The notes below the pieces were generated by a model that had not been told where the DNA came from, searched no databases, and saw only the letters and a list, made by a program, of their open reading frames with translations. Shown in pieces: positions 22,273-34,560 of a stretch of DNA of 64,000 nt; the stretch's first letter is position 1; each line of letters starts with the position of its first letter. The position numbers were made by a program, and so were the translations under genes. The stretch is from Embiotoca jacksoni (lineage: Eukaryota > Chordata > Actinopteri > Embiotocidae), in contig JAKOON010000006.1 of the NCBI GenBank assembly GCA_022577435.1, positions 492,001-556,000 of the forward strand, read 5' to 3'.

Positions 22273-24439
22273 CTACGGGGAGAACGTGGTGGTGGTCTCA
22301 GTGTCGGTGGCCGCCGAGCTCCTCCTCCTGCCGCAGGTGTACTTGAAGAACCTCTGCTGACTCAGGCAGCCCAAGTCCTTCAGCAGCTTCATGAGGTCGT
22401 GGCGAAACTTCACGCCGATGAAGCCGTAGACGAAGGGGTTCAGGCAGCACCTCAAGAAGGCCACGCACTGGGTGATGTCGGTGGCGTACAGGAGATTGTT
22501 CTCGTAGCTGCAGTCCTCGGTTCCTCCTTTCGCGGTGACAATCGTGGTCCAAAACAGGACCACGTTGTACGGCATCTGGCAGACCAGGAAGACGGCGACC
22601 ACGGCAAGGATGACCTTGATGGCCTTGTTCCGCTCGAAGCCGCGAGCCTGGCAGAGGGTGTAGCCGATGCTGCTGTAACAGAAGGTCATGATGAGGAGGG
22701 GGACGATGAACGCCAAGACGATCTGGCTCACCTGGATGCCGACCCGGAGCGGGTCCGAAGAGCTGGAAAAGGGCGTGCAGGTGTTGTTGTTTAAGTTGGT
22801 GTACACCATTTCCGGTATGGAAAAGACCAGCGCCATCACCCAGATGACGGCGGACGACACCTTGCTGACGAACACCGCTTCGGAGCGGTGGCGGTGAGCG
22901 GAGATGGCTTTGGAGATGGCGAAGTAGCGGTCCACGCTGATGAAGGAGAGCAGGAACATGCTGCTGTAGAAGCTGACTTTGTAAACCGTGTGGATGGCCT
23001 TGCACAGCATCAGGCCCAGCATCCACTTCGCCATGGAGTTGGCCGCCCAGAAGGGGAGCGACAGGGCGAGGAGCAGGTCGGCGAAGGACAAGTTGAGCAG
23101 GTAAACGTCCGTCATGGTCCTGAGCCGCTTGAAGTGGAAGACGGTGAGGATGACCAGCAGGTTTCCCGCCAGCCCCAGCAGGCAGATGATGGTGTAGAAG
23201 GTCGACATGAACCAGAGGCGGAACTGGCGGTTGGGTTCTTTCAAGCACAGTTCGGGAAAGCCGTCGTAATCGAAGCTGGAGAAGTTATAGGCGTAATCCG
23301 AGTAGTTCATGATGGTCACATTTTCTGCATCTTTCTCCAAGACGATCATGACTGTAATCAGAAGCGGATAAAAGCGAGCACTTTAAATATGGGTTTGCAT
23401 GATTAGCAAATCATTGCATTCTCCTTTTATTGACATTTTTAACGGGGTTGTACAAAGTTGTAGATCTGAGAACCGACTCTCCAGGATTGTGTCAATGGCA
23501 AGCAAAGTAGTTGGTAAAGCCCCGAAACCACCTGACCTAAGCAGTATCCTGCCATCCTCTCTTTGGGCTCTAGGAGGCGCTACCGGGTCTCGTTGGCAAC
23601 TAAAAATTTTAATTTTAGAAGTCCTTCATCTGAACTGTAATCAGGTGGCTGTTTTACTATGTGCTCATTTTTAAAAAAATTATTATTATAATTATTATTA
23701 TTTTTTTTTTTATATGATTGGTGAGACTTCCTGTCTGGCTGGTGGAAAATGTGCTCATTGAAAAAGGGACTCAGTTCCTTATTCTTTATAAAACAAGCTC
23801 AGCTGTAGTAATGAGTCATAAAGCATGCAGTCACCGACTGCCTCCTTACAAATATAATTTATTACATGTCGGCATAGGCTGCACTATCAGGCAGAGAACT
23901 TTTATCGATCGTGTTTGTTCGATCTCACTTACAATTGTTTAACAGTGTTTAAAATGCCGCCATTGCTATTATTCTGGTTTTCAGCGGCGATTGTGGTCGG
24001 TAGAGTTGAGTTACTTCAAATACATCGTTGGCTGATAAATGTCTTGAGACACGTTGGTTTAAAAATACACGCGGAGCACCTCACAGGACACGTCTGCGTG
24101 GCCACGGCATGCGCCGTCCCCGGTGTCTGACTTTCAGTCTTTAAAAGACGAGACACTTTTGACAAACACTGTAATGAAATAATCTCACTTCCATGTGAAT
24201 TTTAAACGTGCAGTAATAGGAGTATTGGACCGTGTTATCCCTCTCTAGTAGACACACTGCTTTTTTTTTTTTTTTTTTAAACAACAACAACAAAAATTAC
24301 ATTAAAATTTTTGTTAAGCACAATAATTTTTTTTAATGTTCTTTTAAATTGTGCTTTCATTCACCACATCACAAACATCCTCCTTTTAAAGGCATCTTTG
24401 TTAAAACCTGATAAGTTACTTACCGTTGACAGCTGTCAT
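22273..24439 (-). CDS. ccr7: C-C chemokine receptor type 7
   Basis: Two coding exons: 24439-24424 (ATGACAGCTGTCAACG, donor GTAAGT) and 23351-22273 (acceptor TTACAG), 1095 nt, 364 residues. It is a class A seven-helix receptor that in vertebrates binds CCL19/CCL21-type chemokines and guides lymphocytes and dendritic cells. Seen: acidic Tyr-rich N-terminus (NYSDYAYNFSSFDYDG), N-glycosylation sites, KTMTD-like RLRTMTDVYLLNL in helix 2, VDRYFAI (DRY about 146-148) after helix 3, ERNKAIKVI before helix 6, NPFVYGFIGVKFR after helix 7, and the tail KDLGCLSQ...ETTTTFSP, which is the CCR7 signature. An ATG inside the second exon (23349) would give 358 residues, but the splice acceptor two bases upstream and the in-phase upstream exon favour the longer form. 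Unlike human CCR7, no hydrophobic signal peptide is seen. Confidence 0.96.
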
Positions 24440-26640
24440 GTTGCCTCCGAGGAGTTCACTGCAGGTAAAGCCACCGAGCTCAGATGAGATGAATGCCAGC
24501 GTTTGATGGTGATTTCCCTTTGTTGAAATGAAGGGGAAAAAAAACTCACCGAAACCCTTTTTGTTCCTTGGCCCTCGAACATCACGTGACGAACTCGGAG
24601 CGCCACAAACTCAAACTTAAATAAAAGAAATACGGATTAAAAAAAAAAAAAAAATTACTTCTTTCAATTACTTCTGCGTAGAATACACCACGCAATTAAA
24701 ATATGTACATTAGATCAGTTCAGACTCCGGTGGTGTCCGACGTTACATGTTTGTGTTTGAACTCAAGAAAGATACAGACTGACCACTAAGTTGAAAAAAT
24801 ACATAAACACATAACCGCTTCCTGTTGTTAGTTTCAAATTCCTTTATTATCCGTCTCTGTTTTGAAGGATTATGGCATTCCCTCTATGCACAAGCAAATA
24901 TACAGCAGGTTTTTTTTTTTTTAGTCTTTTTTTTAAAGATGTTATTTATGAAAGTTTTGGTGGTTTTGATCAGTTTTCAGTTGTTGTTAAACACCATGAA
25001 TCATGTTTCCATGAAAGTGGACAAACTGAGAAGTAGCATCGAGCATGCAAATGAGCTATTTCAGGGAAAACTGGTCTTCGATAGTGTCGCTACGATCGAT
25101 CGAAGCGTCACAGACTTTAAAATATATATACGGCTTTTAGTGGAAGGTTTTGTTCTTACTGTGAGTTGTTCACTTGCTGTGTGGTTTTTTTTTTTTTTGT
25201 GCTGCTACACCACTCAGTCGTTGTTGGCCTGGACGGCAGACGAGGACCTCTGCAGAGCTAACCAAAACCCTCCCTCCCCCTCGCCCTCCCCCTCCCCTTC
25301 TTATCTCCCCTGTCTTCATAGAGCTCTGCAGTCTCCTGCACACCTGTATCTCTGTGGTTGCGGTTTTGGTACTTTCACTTGAAGGCAGCGCCAACCGCAC
25401 AGGCACAAAAAAAAAAAAAAAAATTATCGGTCTTAGTGCAAAGGCACTTCTTTCACTTTACAACTAAAGCACTATCAAAAATGTGATCATCACACCTCCA
25501 TCTGAGGCAATCCAAAAAAAAAAAAAAAAAAAAAAAAGCAGACAGACGCAGTTAAAAAAAAAAAACTCATCTGGTCTGGTGACGTTCCTCCTGAAACCTG
25601 AAGCTGATGTTTGCTGCACGCTCGGGAGGAGCGCTGCTAGTTCTGCACTCAAAACAGGAAATCAGAACAATTCCCTCTCATCTTACCCACTTCCCCTTAC
25701 CTGTACTGTGCAAAAGGACAAACATGCTGTGCGCGAGCACCCTGTACGCCGCAAACGTGGAGGTTTGATGTGCGACGAACGGTTCTTGCAGCGACCTGTC
25801 ACTTCGTGCACGTTTGTGTGCCTTAAAGGCAAAAAGTAATACTTCATCACCCGATCGCGTCTGTTTGAGCTGACGGCGAATTACTTTTGCATAATTGCCT
25901 CGAATTGTTTGCATTGATCTGGATGAAACGGAAGAGAAATGTGGGATTTTGTTTTCTGCCACGTGGTGTTTGACTGGTTCACTTTTCTGCTGCTTGCTGC
26001 TGCTGCTGGTGGGAGGAGGAGGTGTGTGTGTGTGGTGGGGGGGGTTATTGGTAAAGTGGAGAATTGTCACCACCAAAAGGATTTTTATTCTGATTTCTGG
26101 TGCCTGTCGTTAGTCCGTAATTTCGTTGTGTATTTCAATAATAGGCTTCTTATGTTTTAGGTTGTTGTTTATGTCATGTCTTCCCCGAGAAATGTTTGTT
26201 TACAAAGTCTAAAAGGCAAACGGCAATGTCATTTTTGTTTATTTATTTCAATTCTTCAATGAAGACTCCTTTGTGAGGCGCATTTTTTAACTATATGCTA
26301 CGAAGAAAAAAAAGACAATTACTCTTTCTATGTCAACGGAAAAATCATGATCGTGACAGACCTCCATGCTTATAGAGTAAATATATATTTCACTCATAGG
26401 CTTTGTATATCAAATTTTGGTTTGCAGAGGTTCAGTGTTCAAATGAAGACTTCTTCTTCCTAAGGTTTATTATTAAACCATGGTTGACCTTTTCATGTAA
26501 TAGTGGCATAAAATGAAGAGGAAAAAGACCCATTATTGTTTTCATGACAATAATTGTCAACTGAAAAGTCCTGATCGTGACAGCCCTCCGTGTTCGTAGT
26601 TATTATACATTTCTATAATCTTCTACTGAAGGATAATCAC
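24440..26640. other. ccr7 upstream region
   Basis: Presumed to contain the ccr7 promoter; TTTACCTGCAG just 5' of the ATG exon could be an acceptor for a further upstream non-coding exon. I see no TATA box that I would assign. Long poly-A/T tracts occur at about 24640, 25400 and 25515. No gene is recognised. Confidence 0.4.
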
Positions 26641-26689
26641 CGACAATCAAAGTGAAAACTTTTTCTTCTTTTTTTTTATGGTAGAAAAG

Positions 26690-26695
26690 TTTATT
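26690..26695 (-). terminator. Candidate poly(A) signal of smarce1 (AATAAA)
   Basis: TTTATT on the plus strand, about 1.08 kb after the smarce1 stop codon. The intervening sequence has no gene-like content and could be 3' UTR. Another hexamer lies near 26465. Confidence 0.3.
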
Positions 26696-27769
26696 GGTAT
26701 AAATATGCAAAAAAAGAAATTCATTTTAAGACTGCATGTATATGACTGTTCGTCAAGCTGTTTTTTTTTTTTTTTTACGACAACATGAAAATCCATGTTT
26801 AAGCAAAACCTCGTTACACTGTGTACACACTTACGGTACATTTAAAATGTTTTCTGCTGAAAACGGCAATATTGATCATAACACAGAAATGTTCTAAGCG
26901 TACTGCTTTTGATTTGATTGACAGCTAGCAAACTTGAGAACACTGGTAGTCGAGCATTGTACAGCATTTGATGATCACGTGATATACTTCCCTGGGTGGA
27001 CTGGGCCGGGCCCAGGGCAACCAATACACAAGTATGATTAAAAAAAATAAAATAAAAATGCTGATAATAAATAACAAAAATAACTACTACTAAAAACTAC
27101 AAACTCCTGAGACAATACTGTCACTGTAATACTGATACAGAGAGTAAACAAATATTCTCCCGCCGAGGAGATGGTCACTGAGCTTCACTCTTCACAAGTA
27201 TGCCAACTTATTTTAAAGAATTGCAACATGCAAAAATAACAATAAAAGCAACAATGACACTACAATACAAAGGACAGAGTTAAATATAACACTGAGCAAT
27301 GTTTGTTTTTTGCGTGTGACGGGTATTTTTTTTATTTTTTTTATTTTTTCTCATGTAGTTGCCTGGCGATCTGGCATCGGCCAAACATAGTGCGAGAGAT
27401 ATGCATCAATATGTGCTGAACGGGGCCTGTATGGGTTCTTCCAAATGGCAAAATGCGGCCCGTGGAGAGAATATAGTGCTTTCACATGATTTGTTGTGGC
27501 ACACATTAGCAGCCATCGATTTTTAGACAGGATCATTGCTTTGTCGGCTTTAAGTGCTTTTTTTTTTTTTTTTTTGTGTCTGGGTTCAAAAACTCTGCTG
27601 AAAGGTCGTCTCGGCCTCCGGCTTTGTTAAACATTGAGCCCATCCGAACGCTCTTTGACAATCTGAGATGATTCTGTGCAATATATCTGAAATCGGAGGA
27701 TGATGTCGGAAAGGCCTGAAAATATGACAGCCGCGCGGGCGCAGCTCACAGACAGTCCCGGCGTCGGGC

Positions 27770-30700
27770 TCAGTGCGGCGCTCTGGCCCGGCCGGGCCCC
27801 TCCGACGGCTCGCTGGTCGCGGCGTCCTCCGTCTGAGCCGAGGTGGTCTCCGAGCCCGTGTTGCTGTCGCTGGTTCCCTCCTCCATGGCTCCCTCTGGGA
27901 CGCTCTCCTTGTCCTCGGACGCCCCCTCCTCGCTGCCCGGCTGAGCCTCGGGCTCCTCCGAGGCCTTCGGCTTCCCTGAATCGGAACGAACGAGAAAATC
28001 ACAAAACGGCGCGGGGAGGCCGACGAGCACACGAACGCACGCCGGTGTGTCTCACCTGGTGCTTCGGCGGCGGCGGCGGGCTCGGCGTCCTCGCCCTCCT
28101 TGTTGCTACTCTCCCCGGCACCGGCTGGCTGGGGCTTGCTGCCGTGCGTTGCACAAATGTGTTTGTCTTCCTCCGCCAACACGCAGGTGGGGGCCTCCCG
28201 CGAGCCTCGGTCCCCGACATCCTTGTCTCGCTCTGCCATCCGTTTGCGGGCTGCCTCTTCTGCTGCAGCGATCTCTGAAGAAATCTTCTCCATGTCCACC
28301 TCCACCTTCATGCAGCACAACTAGAAACAAAAAACTTACACTTACAAACTTCAGGTTCAAAACAAATTCTGAAATTACAAAAAAAAAAAAAAAAAATTAA
28401 ATAATCCAACTGAATGAGCAGCTTTTCATTTTTCTTTTTTTTTACTCCAATATGTTCAGTCTTGAAAATATCTGTCAAGTCAGTGAACGGAGGCTCTGCG
28501 GAGGCTAAATGGCGCCGCCTGTTGTAAACACTGGACATTGCGTTGAACTGCACAGCTGCTTCTCACAACAACAGTTATGACGGCTACAAATCGTAAATGA
28601 TGACAGCTATATGATTGCCAGAACATGTGGACGGAGTTAGCCGCAGCTGGTGGCTGCGAGGCAGACGGGAGGCTGGCGCGCAAACAGGGCTGCACACTTC
28701 ATGCAAAAATGAAGCTCGCGTGCAAGTGAGCAATGACCGAACTCGACGTGAAAAAAAATAAATAAATAAAACGCCGTACCCGTTTGAGCTCGTTTGTGAA
28801 CGACTCTGTGGCTTCGATGAATTTTCTTTTCTTGTCCTGGTGGCGGTCTTCAATCTGAAGCAACTCTGCCTCCAATTTTCTCTGCGATACGAGACACACA
28901 GGCACCACAGTTATTACCAAAAAAAGGCAGTAAAAAAAAAAAAACGACGACAAAGCTATCAAAGTCAGAAAGCGGTCCGTGATGTGGCGTTTTGAAAAAG
29001 ATGGCGACGTGAGCCTACCTGATGTACCATCAGAGACTGGACCTGGCGTTTGAGGACCTGCATGCGAGCGGTGGTCACGACGGAGCGCACGTCCGGGACG
29101 ACGCTCTCGCTGAGGATCTCGCTGATCAGGCGGTGGTTGCGTTGGAAACGAGCTGCAGCTGAGTGCTTTATAGAAAAGCCGTCGTCGTAATCTGAAGACC
29201 AACAAAATGTCACATCCCAGTTGAGAAACGTAGTTGTATAATAGAGTTTCACGGTCTGAGGCTCCAGCGACCTAAAGCCAAACATAATCACGCAAATCCT
29301 TCTGTAAGAAGAACCTGTAAACAGGAGGAGCGTAATGCTCAATATTTATACAGAGTTAAGTATACGGCATTATGTAAAAGCACAACTTTAAGCAGAGCGG
29401 GGACGTTATTGTTGGGTAAATGGGACAGGCGGTTAATTACAACCCCTCGTGTGCGCGGACAGATGTTTGAAGACGAAGTCTGCAATTTTCATTCATCAGC
29501 AAATTCCTCTTTGTTTTAAATGTTTACGTCCTTCTTCTTTTTTTTTTTCATTCAAATACAGGATGATGACGCAGGAAGGTAAAAAGCCCAAACACTGAGC
29601 CTTAAAGACAACAAACGGCCCCGGTTACGGTTTCCGCACGCTGCGGTGATGAAAAATTCAGTCCAGATGGAGTCAGATTAAGACTTTTTATTTCTTCTCT
29701 TATTGGCGTTTAATTGCATTCAGGATAAAAAAAAAAAAAAAAAAAATGCAGAAACTCCGGCGCTGTCAGAAGAAGCTTTGCTGGTGTTTGCAGTTTTAGA
29801 TCTGCCCGAAATTTGCGAGACCGACATCTGTATACAGCTGTGCTCGAGTCGTTTCATTAGAAATCAAAACCAAACCGACAGCGCTAGAAAAATAGCTCGA
29901 CCGCGTGGAAACCAACAAGAAACGTCACCGGTAGGTCTTGTTGGCTAAATTTGAAAGTAAATTATTTGGGTTGCACAGCATTTAATTTGAACAAATTAAC
30001 AACAGGCCAAATGTTGGACTATGTAAAAAAATAATAATAAAAAAAATATATATATATACATGCATACACACACACACACACATAATAAACCATAATCCTC
30101 CCTCTGTATGTACTAAACATAGCGCTCCTTTGTGGCTTTGCTCTCTGGGTATCACCTGTGTGTGTGCGTGGAAACTTTTCACAGAGCAGAAATGAATCTC
30201 CCTCTGCCATGTTGAAACTTTCAGATGTGTTCACACAGGTGCTCTGACACCACAACAGGAAACAGTTGAGGAGAGGATTACATTCAGAAGGTTTGACAAA
30301 TCTGTCTCGCCGGGTGTGTTTTATCATGCGTAACGCTGTTTCGGGTTATTATGCATTTACACATGTAAAGGAAAACCACAGCAACTCCTTAAAGCGGAAG
30401 ATTATCCCGATTACATTTGTTTTTCTGTTGAATTCTGCTGAAGATAATATCCCTGGTTCCTAATAAATCCACCGTTTTTCTTTGTACTCTCTGCCTCTGC
30501 GAGCTGTTTCGATGCGACCTCGTGTCTGAGAGGAGAATTTCTTTGTTAATATAGCTCAATCTCCGAGCACGCAGCCACCCGGAGAGTTAAATCTTGTTTA
30601 ATTATTGCCGTACGTGCCGTCTGTTGAGAACAGAACCCGCTGGGATAGCAGCTTTGACATTTTTATGGTTTGGGCTGTTTCTAAATAGCAACTGTTTTAT

Positions 30701-33601
30701 CTGCAGTTTTCCTGTACATCATTATCTTTCCACTGTAACCCAGCCAGACCCCAGACAAGCATCATTTCCTCGAGGTGGGTGTAACTCAGACGTCTTCTTC
30801 TGGTTTGTGTGTCAGTGTGTGTGTGTGTGTGTGCGTCAGTCGTTTAAAACAACAGAGAAAAGAATGTAAATTTTGCAATTATGCCTAAAAACCGATGCCA
30901 AGAATATCTACGAAATCCAAACACTGGCGCAAAACAAAAGGCAAGAATTTTTGTCCCGCTTTTGCAACCTCAAAAAGCAGAAAGGGCTTTTTTTTTTTTT
31001 TTTTTTTTTTTTTTCAAAAGGTAGCATTACCGGCAGTGTGGATGGCTGTAGCAGTGGAGGAGGGAAAAAGATAACACGTCCTCTGGGTGTGCGGACCGGC
31101 AGCTCTGTGTGGTCGCGCGAACAATAATTACAGCTGTCGTCGCTGTGCTCCAAACTTTGGGAGACAAAGCGTTTGAGCCGAAGCGGCCTCACCGTCTGGG
31201 TCCTCCGCCGGCTGGATGCTCATGTACGGCTCGCCCTTGTCCAGCCGGGACTGCCTCTGGCGGCTCTCCTCCTCCAGGGCCGCCTCGGCCCGGCTCTTTG
31301 CGTTGACGTAGGCCAGGTAGGCCGGCGAGTTGTGGTAGGCCTTCATGCTCTCGTTGTACTCAATCTGCGGCGGAGAAGATGACGGGAATGACGAGGGAAA
31401 ACGGAGAAGGCAAGCAGGCACAACATGTTGGACCCTTGTTTCTATCAACGGGGGGGAGGGGGGGGACAACAAAACAGGCGAAGGAGGGGTTTACTCGGGA
31501 AAGGAATGATGACTGGAGGGTCCCACAAACTGTTTCGGGGGACTGGTCGCCCCATCAGAAGAAAAAACAACAACAACCAACCATGAAACACCCCCTTGTA
31601 AAACAACCAACCTTCTCTGCTTCATAGTCATTCAAATAATCCTGTTTCTCCTCATCAGTGAGGTCCCTCCACATGCCACCGATTATCTTCCCAATTTCCC
31701 ATAGCTTCAGATCAGGATTGGAGGCTTTTACTTGATCCCAAACCTGGTGATGAGAACCAGACATGGGTGTTGGGGTTGGGTTGGGTTGGAGGGGCTTTAC
31801 GAAGGTTATCTCTTTGCAGAGAGGTCACAAACCAGAGGAGGCCGTGTGCTTTAAACTCCATCTCCAAGTGGACAAAATCCCACTACCAGCGACGTTGACA
31901 CTCTGAGCTAAATACCTGGCTTATTGTGACTTCACACCTACCTCCGTAAACAGCCACTAGCTTTGGAAAAACAAAATGTACATCTTACTTGCTACTGAGT
32001 TTACAGAATATGATCAAAGCATCGCCGTCTTCCAGCAGAGCACACGATGGCAGCAATTTCTCGCAGCGTACCTACCTTTCGACTGTATCTCATGTACGGC
32101 ATCAGGGGCTTATCGGGCGGCTTGGGTGGCTTTGGGATATTTATTCCAGAGGAATTCTGGGAAAGAAAGAAAGAAAGAAAGAAAGAAGTCACAGCTGCTC
32201 CTGGGTGACCAGGAAACCATTTAAACACTTATTACTGAGCCAGGCTGAGGCTTGAGAAACCAACCGCAGGTCAAATCAAACTTGGACTCAAATACAAGAT
32301 GCATCAAAGTGTAGTTTCTTATCACTTCAGTTAATTTAATTAATGAGGCCCCTAAACAAGTCAGGAACAGCACAGGGGTACAAAAGAATAACACTGACTG
32401 TGGAAAAAAAAAAAAAAAAAAATCTCACTTAAGCGGAGATTTGCCCACTGCGACACATAATGCCATTATCAGAGTCAGCCAACCACAGCTTGCACGCAGC
32501 GACTAAATTACTGCTCGGCAGCCAGAGCCGTGCCGGGAGGCGAGTCCGTAGCGCCATGGCAACGCTGATGGCATGGGTTACTCAACATGGCTGTCAGAAA
32601 TGCAGACTTTTGAGCAGGCAGGTGGTATTTGAATAGACACAGATGGGACTCTCGGGCCGGTCTGAGGGAGTTTGGGAATGATGTGCATTTTTAGATTCGG
32701 TCGCGGTAAATGGGATGAGCTCGGCTTTTCTCACACCGACTATTCTGCAGCACGTGCTTTTTTTTTTTTTTTTTTTTTTTTTCTCTTTTCTTTTCTTTTT
32801 TGAACAGTGGGAAAGCAGAACCGCTCCGAACAAAGCAAAAAGGTCCGTCTCGTGAAACGCTCGCTCGCACGGGCTTCCGCAGATGTGTTTGATTTCTGCC
32901 TTTTATATTTCCAGTCACCTCGTTGTCCTCCCGTGTTAATACACCTACCGTTACCCGACTGTTGCTGCTTTGGCTCCCACCCAGTCGGTAGTTGTTGTAG
33001 GCCAGATGGCTGTACGGGTTGTACCCCACAAACCCGGCAGTGTTGGGCATTTGCTGATGGAAACAGATGAGGCAGAAAACACAAATGAGAAAAGACGTGA
33101 AATAAGAAGGAGGAGGAGGAGGGCGGTAATAGCCCAAGAGCAAAAAAAATAAATAATTAAAAATAAAGAAACGAATGAAAGAAGCTGAGAAAATGCAATA
33201 TAGAGAAAGTTGCACAAAAAAAAAATCTATATATATATACATTCGAAGAAGCATTAACGTCAACATCAGATCATCTGTGGTGGGATTACTTACAGTTGTA
33301 GGGGCAGGCGGAGGAGGGGGGGCGTAGGATGGTCTCTCTGTTGTGAATGGAAAATGAAACATCAGCTGCAGATCATTTAATAATAATAATTCATCTCAAA
33401 CACCCCAAAATACAGGAAAAACAAATCACGAAACACCCCGGGAACTATCTGTGAATGACAAATTAGACACGTTTGGGGTTATATAAGCAGGTCTGTTGTG
33501 TTTAAATATGCATTTTTTTTTTCTTTTATGAGTCATCACCTACAAAGAGCTTTAGCATCACAATTAGCCGGCTTTACAAAAAAAAACACCTTACTTGACA
33601 T
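27770..33601 (-). CDS. smarce1: SWI/SNF-related BAF57 subunit (HMG-box)
   Basis: Ten coding exons, 5' to 3': 33601-33595 (ATGTCAA), 33337-33294, 33053-32949, 32156-32076, 31743-31612, 31364-31193, 29191-29019, 28881-28780, 28320-28056, 27975-27770. Sum 1287 nt, 428 residues (human 411), all phases kept. It is a core BAF chromatin-remodelling subunit in the nucleus. In order: MSKRPSYAPP start; Tyr/Asn-rich GFVGYNPYSHLAYNNYRLGG (about 24-43); HMG box (about 60-131) with PPDKPLMPYMRYSRK and KLWEIGKIIGGMWRDL; NHRLISEILSESVVPDVR; coiled-coil (about 222-310) with RKLEAELLQIEDRHQDKKRK and KVEVDMEKI; acidic tail (about 330-428) with EEGTSDSNTGSE. The central region is nearly identical to the mammalian protein, and only the tail has drifted. 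Codon use in the tail is very GC-rich (27.77-28.3 kb). Confidence 0.97.
32160..32187 (+). repeat. (GAAA)n microsatellite
   Basis: Seven AAAG/GAAA units directly beside the smarce1 acceptor at 32157-32158. On the transcribed strand it forms the polypyrimidine tract of that splice site. Confidence 0.85.
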
Positions 33602-33856
33602 TTTTTCTGCAGGGAGGAGGAGGAGGAAGGAGGAAGGAGGAGGTGGGAGGAGGTGGTGTCACTCTGATCCCGTCATCGGAGCTGCAACACACACATGTTC
33701 AGAGCTGCACAGCATTTCATGCACAGATGTGTCGGACGCGCAGGTTCAAACGCAAAAAAAAAAAAAGCACACAAAGAATAAAAAGAGGAAAAAAGATGGT
33801 GATCGTTCAGACAACAAGGCAGGCTAACGCTGGTTAGCATCGCCGCTAGCTCCCGG

Positions 33857-33862
<6 letters not shown>

Positions 33863-33888
<26 letters not shown>
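33863..33888 (+). repeat. (AT)n microsatellite
   Basis: About 13 TA units in the 5' region of smarce1. Confidence 0.9.
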
Positions 33889-33891
<3 letters not shown>

Positions 33892-33920
33892 CAAAAAAAA
33901 AAAGATCAGGGTTGCGTTAC

Positions 33921-33932
33921 CTGCTTCTTAAT
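33921..33932 (-). other. Possible 12-nt micro-exon in the smarce1 5' UTR
   Basis: On the minus strand TTACAG, then ATTAAGAAGCAG, then GTAACG: a 12-base segment bounded by an acceptor and a donor, between the non-coding exon ending at 34430 and the ATG exon at 33606. It could be chance. Confidence 0.2.
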
Positions 33933-34180
33933 CTGTAACAAAGCGGATGAGACAACGAGGTGATTTAACAGACGAGTCTTCCGCGTTTTTTTTAACCAAA
34001 AAAACGGACGAGTTTAGCTACCGAAGCTAACGTTAGCCACTAGCCGGGTAGCAACAACAACAAACAAACAAACAAATAAAAAAATAACAAGTCAACGAGC
34101 GCGAGCCGGCTTTGAAATTGCGCTTAATGACAACGTTATCGCGGCAAAATACCCTCATCGGCGTTTGTTTTGGTTTTTGG

Positions 34181-34207
34181 AGAGAGAGAGAGAGAGAGAG
34201 AGAGAGG
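34181..34207 (+). repeat. (GA)n microsatellite
   Basis: About 13 AG units within the presumed smarce1 first intron. Confidence 0.9.
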
Positions 34208-34429
34208 GTTTAAATAACGTGCACACAAAAATAAATAAATAAAAATAACGGTTAGCTCGCCTGTTAGCCGAAGCTAGCTGAAGGAAAAAAAAGAGAAAAT
34301 GACACCTCGAGATTTTATGAGCAGGCGGCGACAACGTCGAGAGAGACGGAGGTTTAAATCACACGTTATTTATGATGTTACGATGAAGTGATGGCCGAGA
34401 AGGGAAAAAAAAAACCAAAAAAAACTCAC

Positions 34430-34560
34430 CCTTCAGATTTGTTTTGAGTCTGAGTCCCCCCACCACGGAGGGTAACGTCTTTTGATACGGTGGGGGTGAG
34501 GAGGAGGAGGAGGAGGAGGTGGGAGGAGGAGGGAGGAGGAGGAGAGGCTAAACACAGCTA
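34430..34560 (-). promoter_or_regulatory. smarce1: smarce1 promoter and non-coding first exon (approximate)
   Basis: On the minus strand AATCTGAAGG is followed by GTGAGT at 34429, a strong donor. Downstream, the ATG exon has acceptor CTGCAG ending at 33607. Upstream is a long CCTCC/GGAGG-rich stretch (34497-34545) with no TATA box, as is common for housekeeping genes. The first-exon start is not determined. Confidence 0.45.

Noticed and set aside
22298..23406. Long frames of 316, 172 and 131 residues overlapping ccr7
   Set aside because: They are shadows of the GC-rich ccr7 coding sequence in other frames and on the other strand.
22888..23406. A plus-strand gene overlapping the ccr7 start
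   Set aside because: Its composition (Gly/Glu/His/Val) is that of an antisense shadow and no splice or domain evidence supports it.
27700..28400. Plus-strand frames of 192 and 117 residues over smarce1
   Set aside because: Antisense shadows of the acidic, GC-rich smarce1 tail exons.
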